Of a DNA stretch of 27,522 nt, positions 15,424 to 22,394 are shown one piece after another. A program made the translations under genes and the position numbers. Origin of the DNA: Pseudomonadota bacterium (GTDB lineage Bacteria > Pseudomonadota > Gammaproteobacteria > Steroidobacterales > Steroidobacteraceae). Under the pieces are notes generated by a model, which was not told the origin of the DNA, made no database searches, and saw only the letters and a program-made list of their open reading frames with translations. The DNA lies in assembly GCA_023433515.1 (NCBI GenBank), contig JAEZCN010000114.1, positions 1 to 27,522 on the forward strand, written 5' to 3'. Within the stretch, counting starts at the first letter, position 1, and the number at the start of each line of letters is the position of its first letter.

Positions 15424-16860
15424 CTACCTGGCTGCTGCCTTTGCCTTGCGTTCGTTGGAGGGGGCGAGCCCGAGGGCCTCGCGGTACTTGGCCACCGTGC
15501 GGCGCGCGACGGCGATGCCTTCGCCCGAAAGAAGCTCGGCGATCCGGCTGTCGGACAGCGGATTGCCCGGGTCTTCTTCCTTGATGAGCTTGCGGATCTT
15601 GGCGCGCACCGCCGTGGAGGAGGCGCCTGCGCCGTCGGCGGCCTCGACCTGGCTCGAGAAGAAGTACTTGAGTTCGAACACGCCGCGCGGCGTGTGCATG
15701 TACTTGCTCGAGGTGACGCGCGAGATGGTCGATTCGTGCATGTCGATGGCCTGGGCGATGTCCTTGAGGATCATCGGCCGCATGCGCTCCTCGCCATGTT
15801 CGAGGAAGGCGGTCTGCCGCTCGACGATGCTCCTCGCGACCTTCATGAGGGTCTCGTTGCGGATCTCCAGGCTCTTGAGCAGCCAGCGCGCTTCCTGGAG
15901 CTGTGCACGCATCGAGGAATGTCCGGCGCCGCGCCCGAGCATGTCGGCATAACTCTGGTTGAGGCGCACGCGGGGCAGGGTCGAGCTGTTGACCTCGACG
16001 GTCCAGCCACGGTCCGTGCGGCGCACGAAGACGTCCGGCACCACGTATTCCGCCTTGGCGGCCGACACGGTCGCGCCCGGGCGAGGGTGCAGCCCGCGCA
16101 CCAGCGCGACGGCCTGCGCGAGTTCGTCGTCCGATGCGGACAATTCGCGCCGGAGCAGCGTGAGTTCGCGGTCCGCGAGCAGGTCGAGATGTTTGTCGGC
16201 GATCGCGAGCGCGAGCTTGAGGCCTGGAGTATCGGGATGCAGCGTGCGCAACTGCAGCGCGAGGCACTCGCTCAGGTTGCGGGCGGCGACGCCCGGCGGA
16301 TCCAGCGTCTGCACGAGCTTGAGCACGCGCTCGACCTCGGCCGGCTCGGCGATGACTTCCGGTCGCAGCGTGGCCGCGATGTCGTCGAACGAGTCGGTGA
16401 CGTATCCGTCGTCGTTGATCGCATCGACAATAGCGCGTGCGATCGCGAGATCCCTCGGCGGCAGGTTCGCGTATTCGAGCTGGCCGAGCAGGTGGTCCTG
16501 CAGCGTGAGCTGCGATTCGTCGGCGACTTCGGCGGCTCGCTCGTCGTCGTCGCGCCAGGAATCGGAGCCCGGGCTGCGTTCGGTCCACGCGTCTTCGATG
16601 ACTTCCGCTTCGACCGTGACTTCCGGCGCCGGCTGCGCGTCGACGCGCTGCTCGTCCGGCATGGGATGCGGCTCGAGTGCTTCGAACGTGCCGGTGCCCT
16701 CGTACTCGTCCACGGGCTCGAGCATCACGTTCGTTTCGAGCTGTTCGCGGATGTGTGCCTGCAACTCCAGTGCCGGCATTTGCAGGAGGCGGATAGCCTG
16801 CTGCAGCTGCGGGGTCATCGTGAGCGTTTGACCCAGCTTCAGCTGCAATGAGGGCTTCAT
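15424..16860 (-). CDS. rpoN: RNA polymerase sigma-54 factor
   Basis: 478 residues. Sigma-54 directs RNA polymerase to -24/-12 promoters and needs an ATPase activator. Region I (KPSLQLKLGQTLTMTPQLQQ, residues 2-21, rich in Gln and Leu) is the activator-interacting part. An acidic, low-complexity region II (about 50-105) follows, then the core-binding domain. The DNA-binding part contains the helix-turn-helix DMHESTISRVTSSKYM and the RpoN box ARRTVAKYREALGL near the C-terminus. ATG 16860 matches the family N-terminus; ATG 16863 and GTG 16869 are in frame just upstream. It lies 63 bp after lptB in the standard lpt-rpoN-hpf order. The genome therefore uses sigma-54 promoters, but none is evident in this window. 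Confidence 0.96.
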   Translation of the reverse strand: MKPSLQLKLGQTLTMTPQLQQAIRLLQMPALELQAHIREQLETNVMLEPVDEYEGTGTFEALEPHPMPDEQRVDAQPAPEVTVEAEVIEDAWTERSPGSDSWRDDDERAAEVADESQLTLQDHLLGQLEYANLPPRDLAIARAIVDAINDDGYVTDSFDDIAATLRPEVIAEPAEVERVLKLVQTLDPPGVAARNLSECLALQLRTLHPDTPGLKLALAIADKHLDLLADRELTLLRRELSASDDELAQAVALVRGLHPRPGATVSAAKAEYVVPDVFVRRTDRGWTVEVNSSTLPRVRLNQSYADMLGRGAGHSSMRAQLQEARWLLKSLEIRNETLMKVARSIVERQTAFLEHGEERMRPMILKDIAQAIDMHESTISRVTSSKYMHTPRGVFELKYFFSSQVEAADGAGASSTAVRAKIRKLIKEEDPGNPLSDSRIAELLSGEGIAVARRTVAKYREALGLAPSNERKAKAAAR

Positions 16861-16926
16861 CATCGACACTGGTTCGCGTGTCCCAACACTATGAAAGTAG
16901 AGGTTTTTTCCGCCGGCTTCGGATTG

Positions 16927-17652
16927 CTACAAGCGGAAGGACTGACCCAAGTACACCTCACGGACTTGGGGGTTGGCAAGGATTTCTTCGGAGGATCCGG
17001 AGGCGATCACAGTACCCCCCGAGACTATGTACGCGCGCCCACAGACGCCTAGGGTTTCTCTGACGTTATGGTCGGTAATCAGGACGCCGATGCCCTTGGC
17101 GGACAGCTCGTTCATGATCCGCTGGATGTCGATGACCGAAAGTGGGTCGACGCCCGCAAATGGTTCATCGAGCAGCACGAAACGGGGCTCCGCGGCCAGG
17201 GCGCGGGCGATTTCGACGCGACGGCGTTCGCCGCCGGACAGGGCCATGCCGGGGCTCTTGCGGACGTGCGCGATGCGCAGTTCGCCCAGGATCTGCTCGA
17301 GCCGTTCGAGCCGCGCCTGTTCGTCGAGGCTTTCGCGGGTCTCGAGGATCGCCATCACATTGTCCTCGACGCTCATCTTGCGGAACACCGAGGCTTCCTG
17401 CGGCAGGTAGCCGATGCCCGCCTGCGCGCGCTGGTGCATCGCGAGGGTGGTGATGTCGCGATCGTCGATGGTCACCGTGCCGGCATCGGCCGGCACGAGT
17501 CCCACGATCATGTAGAAGGCCGTCGTCTTGCCGGCGCCGTTCGGGCCTAACAATCCCACGATCTCTCCGCTCTGCACCTCGAGGGAGAGGTCGGTGATCA
17601 CTTGGCGGCGTTTGTAACTCTTGGCGAGGTGGGAGGCGCGCAACACGCTCAT
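16927..17652 (-). CDS. lptB: LPS export ABC transporter ATP-binding protein LptB
   Basis: 241 residues. LptB is the cytoplasmic ATPase that, with LptF and LptG, extracts LPS from the inner membrane. All ABC motifs are intact: Walker A GPNGAGKTT at residues 36-44, Q-loop GIGYLPQEASVFRKMSV, signature LSGGERRRVEIARAL, Walker B FVLLDEPFAGVDP and H-loop LITDHNVRETL. The ending YLGQSFRL is typical of LptB. The ATG at 17650-17652 overlaps the lptA stop by four bases (ATGA), so translation is coupled. It is in an uninterrupted kdsD-kdsC-lptC-lptA-lptB series; lptF and lptG are not in the window. Confidence 0.96.
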   Translation of the reverse strand: MSVLRASHLAKSYKRRQVITDLSLEVQSGEIVGLLGPNGAGKTTAFYMIVGLVPADAGTVTIDDRDITTLAMHQRAQAGIGYLPQEASVFRKMSVEDNVMAILETRESLDEQARLERLEQILGELRIAHVRKSPGMALSGGERRRVEIARALAAEPRFVLLDEPFAGVDPLSVIDIQRIMNELSAKGIGVLITDHNVRETLGVCGRAYIVSGGTVIASGSSEEILANPQVREVYLGQSFRL

Positions 17653-18308
17653 GGTTGCTGTTCTTCTTCGGGCGGCGCCTTTTCGCCCGGTTCGCGCGGC
17701 TGGATGACGATGCGGACGCGCTCGGGATCCTTGCCGTCGGCAGCGGGCCTCGCCTGGCCCTGCACGCTCTGCGTGCGAATGTTGTAAACCAGCTTCTGGC
17801 CGCTGATTTCGTTGCGCCCGTCGGAGAGCCATGCATCCGTGATGAGGCTCACGGTGCCCTTGCCGGTTTCGTAATCGATTGTGTTGGCGCGGCCGCGCGA
17901 CGTGCTGCCGTCGTCGCGCTGCTGCTCGAAGTGAGCCGGCGCGCCGGTGATGGTCGCCTGCGAGATCACGTTGTCGCGGAACGAGACGACGGCCTTGTCG
18001 GAGTTGAGCTTGCCGCCCTCGGCGGTGATGCGCACGTCGCCGGAAATCGTCCACTGGCTGTTCTCGAAATCGAGTCCGCCCGTGACGCGCGCCTCGGCTG
18101 CCTGGATACGCATGTCGCACTGGGTGATGACGACGTCGCGCAATACCGCGTTGTTGTTGCGGTAGTCGACTTCCATCGGCTTGGCTTCGACCACGATTTC
18201 CTGGCTGACGCACGGCAGGGCCGCGCCCCACGCGTGCGCGCCGCCTAACAACATCGCGAGCGCGATGCCGGCGCGGGAGAACGGTTTATTGCTGTGTGAA
18301 TCGGCCAT
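17649..18308 (-). CDS. lptA: LPS transport periplasmic protein LptA
   Basis: 219 residues. LptA forms the periplasmic beta-jellyroll bridge along which LPS slides from LptC to LptD. A signal peptide (residues about 12-29, cleavage near WGA/ALP) precedes the OstA/LptA domain. Family patterns: IVVEAKPMEVDYRNNNAVLRD and the repeating strands LDFENSQWTISGDVRI, ANTIDYETGKGTVSL and GRNEISGQKLVYNI, each shaping one turn of the jellyroll. A Pro/Glu-rich tail (PGEKAPPEEEQQP) ends the protein. It overlaps lptC upstream by 23 bp and lptB downstream by 4 bp. The signal region is preceded by an unusually long hydrophilic start (MADSHSNKPFS). Confidence 0.92.
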   Translation of the reverse strand: MADSHSNKPFSRAGIALAMLLGGAHAWGAALPCVSQEIVVEAKPMEVDYRNNNAVLRDVVITQCDMRIQAAEARVTGGLDFENSQWTISGDVRITAEGGKLNSDKAVVSFRDNVISQATITGAPAHFEQQRDDGSTSRGRANTIDYETGKGTVSLITDAWLSDGRNEISGQKLVYNIRTQSVQGQARPAADGKDPERVRIVIQPREPGEKAPPEEEQQP

Positions 18309-18903
18309 GGACGTCGGATTCTAGACGCAGGGTACCCGCCTTCAAGTCGGCCTGCATGCCGCGTGCGTTCAGCTCATGTCCCGACCAGCGCATCGTGACA
18401 GGCGCATCCGTCTCGATGAACTCGGTCGGCGTGTTGATCCGCATGATTTCGGTGAGCAGCGTCAGCGGTTCGCCACTTCCCGGTGCGCGGCCGGTGACCT
18501 GGACATTGCCCGTGAGCTCCACGTCGTCGCCGTTCGCGCGCACCTCTCCGCGGTCCGACTTCAGGTGCCAGACCTCGGTCGGCGCGGCCTCGGCATCCGA
18601 CTCGCCGGGGATGCGCGGCTGGGCGGCGGGGTGGTAGTCCATTTCGAGATTTTCGAGCTCGATGACGCCGGCCTCGGCCTGCTGGCGGATGGTCTGGGCC
18701 CGGAGCCGGTAACGCTCGCGACCGTCGTAACCGGTCTCGATGACTTCGGCGTCTCGCGCGGCGTAGCCGGGGTCGGGCGGCAGCGTGACGCCCGCATCGA
18801 CGTCATTCGGACCGCGGGCGGCCCGGCCCAGGAAATACACGCCTCCCACCAGCGCGACGAGCGCCAAGGCGCCGAGGGAACGCGACCACCGCCGGGTTCT
18901 CAT
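18286..18903 (-). CDS. lptC: LPS export protein LptC
   Basis: 205 residues. LptC is anchored in the inner membrane and passes LPS from LptBFG to LptA. A single N-terminal membrane helix (residues about 8-27, SLGALALVALVGGVYFLGRA) is followed by a periplasmic OstA-like fold: YDGRERYRLRAQTIRQ, GEVRANGDDVELTGNVQV and the C-terminal ELNARGMQADLKAGTLRLES, which is the characteristic LptC strand pair. ATG 18903 is chosen because it puts the membrane helix directly after a short basic tail; a longer reading is possible but would run into kdsC, whose stop is at 18914. Overlaps lptA by 23 bp. Confidence 0.93.
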   Translation of the reverse strand: MRTRRWSRSLGALALVALVGGVYFLGRAARGPNDVDAGVTLPPDPGYAARDAEVIETGYDGRERYRLRAQTIRQQAEAGVIELENLEMDYHPAAQPRIPGESDAEAAPTEVWHLKSDRGEVRANGDDVELTGNVQVTGRAPGSGEPLTLLTEIMRINTPTEFIETDAPVTMRWSGHELNARGMQADLKAGTLRLESDVHGRFTQQ

Positions 18904-18913
18904 GGGCGGATTT

Positions 18914-19435
18914 TCATGCGACCGCCGCGCGCGCCGCGACGAGCCAGTCGCAGACTTCGCGCACGGCACCGCGCCCGCCCGGCAACGTGGTGGTCAGTTG
19001 CGCCGCCGCGCGCGCGTCCGGGTGGGCGTCGGCCACCGCGATGCCGAGACCCGCGGCCGCGAGGATGGGCGCATCCGGCGTGTCGTCGCCGACGCAGGCG
19101 CATTCGGCCAGCGTCAACTGGCGCGACTTCGCCAGTTTCTCGAGCGCGGCGAGCTTGTCGCTCACGCCCTGGAAGACGTGTTTGATGCCGAGATCGCGCG
19201 CGCGCTTCGCGACCATCTGCGACTTGCGGCCGGAGATGATGGCGACGCCGACCCCGGCCCTGGCCACCGCCTTGATCCCGTGGCCATCGCGCACGTGGAA
19301 GGCTTTCAGCGTTTCGCCGCGCGGGCCGTAGAACAGCCGTCCGTCGGTGAGGACCCCGTCGACGTCGAGCACGAGCAGCTTCACGCGCCGCAGCTGGCGG
19401 TGGAATTGTTCGACCGCGGGCGCGACGTCGCTCAC
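18914..19435 (-). CDS. kdsC: 3-deoxy-D-manno-octulosonate 8-phosphate phosphatase
   Basis: 173 residues, start GTG. A HAD-family phosphatase that removes phosphate from KDO-8-phosphate to give KDO for the LPS inner core. HAD motif I DVDGVLTDG is at residues 24-32 with nucleophile Asp24 and acid/base Asp26; motif II SGR in VAIISGRKS; motif III Lys in the SDKLAAL segment; motif IV GDDTPDAPIL. It lacks a cap domain, as KdsC tetramers do. The GTG overlaps the kdsD stop by four bases (GTGA), coupling the two. The stop is 10 bp before the lptC start. Identification is firm from motif set and neighbours. Confidence 0.95.
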   Translation of the reverse strand: MSDVAPAVEQFHRQLRRVKLLVLDVDGVLTDGRLFYGPRGETLKAFHVRDGHGIKAVARAGVGVAIISGRKSQMVAKRARDLGIKHVFQGVSDKLAALEKLAKSRQLTLAECACVGDDTPDAPILAAAGLGIAVADAHPDARAAAQLTTTLPGGRGAVREVCDWLVAARAAVA

Positions 19436-20418
19436 AACACCCCGGCGCGCAGCAGGTCGTGTACGTTGAACGCGCCGACCAGCGCGCCTGTTTCGTCGAG
19501 CACCGGCAACGCGGTGATGCGGTACTGCTCCATCAGGTGCGCGGCTTCCGCCGCGAGTTCGCCGGAGCGGATCGATTTGAACGGCGAGGTCATGACCTCG
19601 CGCATCTTCGTCACGTGCACGTCGGCCCTGCGGTCGAGCGCGCGGCGCAGGTCGCCGTCCGTGAACACGCCGAGCGCGCGGCCGTCCTCGACGACGACGC
19701 ACATGCCGAGTCCCTTCTTCGACATGACGACCAGGCCCTCGGCCAGCAGCGCGCCCGGGCTAACTACCGGCAGCGCCTCCCCGGTGCGCATGATGTCCGC
19801 GACGTGCAGCAGGAGCTTGCGGCCGAGCGCGCCGCCGGGGTGCGAGCGTGCGAAATCCTGCGGCGTGAAGCCGCGCGCCTCGAGCAGCGCGACCGCGAGC
19901 GCGTCGCCGAGCGCGAGCGTCGCCGTGGTGCTCGCGGTGGGCGCGAGGTTGAGAGGGCAGGCCTCCTCGTCGACGCTCACGTCGAGATGCACGGTGGCCG
20001 TGCGCGCGAGGTTGGACTTCGCATTGCCGGTCATCACGATGATCGGAACGCCGAGCCGCGAGAGGTGCGGGATCAGGAGCAGCACCTCGGCGGTCTCGCC
20101 GGAGTTGGAGATGGCGAGCAGCACGTCGTCGCGCGTGATCATGCCGATGTCGCCGTGGCTGGCCTCCGCGGCATGCACGAAGAACGAGGGCGTGCCGGTG
20201 GACGCGAGGGTCGCGGCGATCTTGCCTGCGACGTGCCCGGACTTGCCGAGCCCGGTGACGATGACGCGGCCGCGGCATTCGAGGCAGATGCGGCAGGCGC
20301 GCGCGAAGGATTCGTCCAGCCGGGGCGCCAGCGCCGAGATGGCGCGCAGCTCGATGCCGAGCGCCCGCCGGCCTGCCGCGATCAGCGAGTCCGCATCGGT
20401 CTTGACCTCGGCATTCAT
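19432..20418 (-). CDS. kdsD: Arabinose-5-phosphate isomerase
   Basis: 328 residues. Converts ribulose-5-phosphate to arabinose-5-phosphate, the first step of KDO synthesis. SIS domain (residues about 40-170) with VTGLGKSGHVAGKIAATLAS, the catalytic-site VHAAEASHGDIGMI and ISNSGETAE, and a conserved HPGGALGRKL near residue 215. Two CBS domains follow (about 205-265 and 275-328). No yrbG gene is upstream, unlike in enterobacteria. The ATG at 20418 is only 37 bp from the divergent ibaG ATG; a TATGAT hexamer 6 bases before the ATG could give a leaderless or near-leaderless transcript. It heads the whole leftward LPS/rpoN cluster. Confidence 0.95.
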   Translation of the reverse strand: MNAEVKTDADSLIAAGRRALGIELRAISALAPRLDESFARACRICLECRGRVIVTGLGKSGHVAGKIAATLASTGTPSFFVHAAEASHGDIGMITRDDVLLAISNSGETAEVLLLIPHLSRLGVPIIVMTGNAKSNLARTATVHLDVSVDEEACPLNLAPTASTTATLALGDALAVALLEARGFTPQDFARSHPGGALGRKLLLHVADIMRTGEALPVVSPGALLAEGLVVMSKKGLGMCVVVEDGRALGVFTDGDLRRALDRRADVHVTKMREVMTSPFKSIRSGELAAEAAHLMEQYRITALPVLDETGALVGAFNVHDLLRAGVL

Positions 20419-20455
20419 GCGGGAATCATACCCTTTCGCGAATTAAACTCGCCCC
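20419..20455. promoter_or_regulatory. Compact divergent promoter region kdsD / ibaG
   Basis: 37 bp between two start codons. On the minus strand TATGAT (20430-20425) lies 6 bases before the kdsD ATG; on the plus strand TTAAAC (20443-20448) lies 7 bases before the ibaG ATG. Neither gene has a Shine-Dalgarno sequence, and each -10-like hexamer would place the transcription start at about the first base of the start codon. No good -35 hexamer is visible for either, so the assignment is tentative. Confidence 0.35.
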
Positions 20456-20710
20456 ATGAACATCACCCCTGAGTACATCGCCGAACTGATCCGGGCGGGA
20501 CTGCCCGGCGCGGATGTCGTCGTCGAGTCCGACGACAACACCCACTTCGCCTCGCGCATCGTCGCGCCGCAATTCGCGGGACTGCGGCCGATCGCACGCC
20601 ATCAGCTCGTCTACAAGACGCTCGGTGAACTCGTTGGGCGCGAGATCCACGCGCTGTCGATCGAGGCGCTGACCCCCGAGGAGTGGAGGGGGCCAGGCCC
20701 CATTTCCTGA
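20456..20710 (+). CDS. ibaG: BolA-family protein, IbaG-like
   Basis: 84 residues. BolA-family proteins form complexes with monothiol glutaredoxins carrying a [2Fe-2S] cluster and act in iron-sulfur handling and acid stress. The class fold is clear: helix ITPEYIAELIRAGLPGA, strand ADVVVESDDNTHFA, the loop QFAGLRPIARHQLVYKTL with a His that may bind the cluster, and GREIHALSIEALTPEEW. It sits directly before murA, as ibaG does in enterobacteria. The last residues after EEW (RGPGPIS) and the TGA are encoded by the left arm of a palindromic repeat element, so the natural C-terminus may have been replaced. No ribosome-binding site is seen. Confidence 0.9.
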   Translation: MNITPEYIAELIRAGLPGADVVVESDDNTHFASRIVAPQFAGLRPIARHQLVYKTLGELVGREIHALSIEALTPEEWRGPGPIS

Positions 20711-20788
20711 AAACGGTGCCGGACCTCCGCTGGTCGGGGTTAGTCGGACGAGGCCCGGCACCGTTTTCTCAAAATGGGGCCTGACCCC
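20689..20788. repeat. Long hairpin element B (REP/MITE-like)
   Basis: Two inverted arms of 34 bp, 20689-20722 and 20755-20788, match at 30 of 34 positions. Reading inward, each arm begins GGGG(C/T)CAGGCCCCATTT and ends AAAACGGTGCCGG. The 32-base centre has a weak inner pairing (CCTCCG with CGGACGAGG). The left arm contains the ibaG stop codon (20708-20710); the right arm ends 41 bp before the murA start. In RNA this forms a very stable hairpin that could end ibaG transcription or protect its 3' end. The edge motif is shared with elements A and C. No terminal duplication was found. Confidence 0.75.
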
Positions 20789-20829
20789 ATTAAACTACCC
20801 GCCCTTTTCCGGCGCCTGGCGAGATTCCC

Positions 20830-22089
<1,260 letters not shown>

Positions 22090-22093
22090 AAGG

Positions 22094-22208
22094 ATGGGGG
22101 CAGCCCCCATTTCCCAGCATTGAAGTCCGACATACCGACGGGGTGCCTTGGGTGGGCCCTTCTCGAAAAGAGTGACCCCTTTTGCTGGGAAACCGGAGCC
22201 GCCCCCAT
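22094..22208. repeat. Long hairpin element C (REP/MITE-like)
   Basis: Inverted arms of 26 bp, 22094-22119 and 22183-22208, matching at 22 of 26 positions; the arms open with ATGGGGGC(A/G)GC and close with TTTCCCAGCA. The 63-base centre has its own pairings (GGGGT near 22140 with ACCCC near 22175; CTC-GAAAA-GAG near 22162). The left arm starts 5 bp after the murA stop, so the structure can act as 3' stabiliser or terminator for murA. Edge motif and layout are like element B, but the arm interiors and centre differ, so it is a relative rather than a copy. Confidence 0.7.
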
Positions 22209-22394
22209 GTGATCCAGGTCGCGATCCGGGCTTCCCTGGGCAATTCCAGTGCGCGTGATGTGACTCAGTCCCGCTCAGCGGCAAAGCACTAACTTAATAC
22301 TGCCCCCCACTGTCGTTCCGCACGTGAGGGGTCATGGACGAGACAAACCTCATGGCGTGAACGCGCCACCGAAATTCGACGAGGTCGAGGGTCC
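22209..22394 (+). promoter_or_regulatory. Leader region of the TonB/Che operon
   Basis: With element C this makes a 305 bp gap without an established gene. A TAATAC hexamer (22295-22300) is the best -10 candidate, but no -35 partner is convincing, and I see no -24/-12 (sigma-54) site. A ribosome-binding-like GAGGGG precedes an 8-codon frame at 22334-22360; the proper GAGG-GTCG-AGGG site for the large gene lies at about 22379-22390. Regulation of the operon is therefore not resolved. Confidence 0.3.

Noticed and set aside
15373..16851. 492-codon plus-strand frame opposite rpoN.
   Set aside because: Its composition is that of antisense of a GC-rich gene; rpoN on the minus strand has all family motifs.
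22209..22394. Sigma-54 promoter for the Che operon, since rpoN is nearby.
   Set aside because: No TGGC-N7-8-TTGC-like pair with the right spacing was found.
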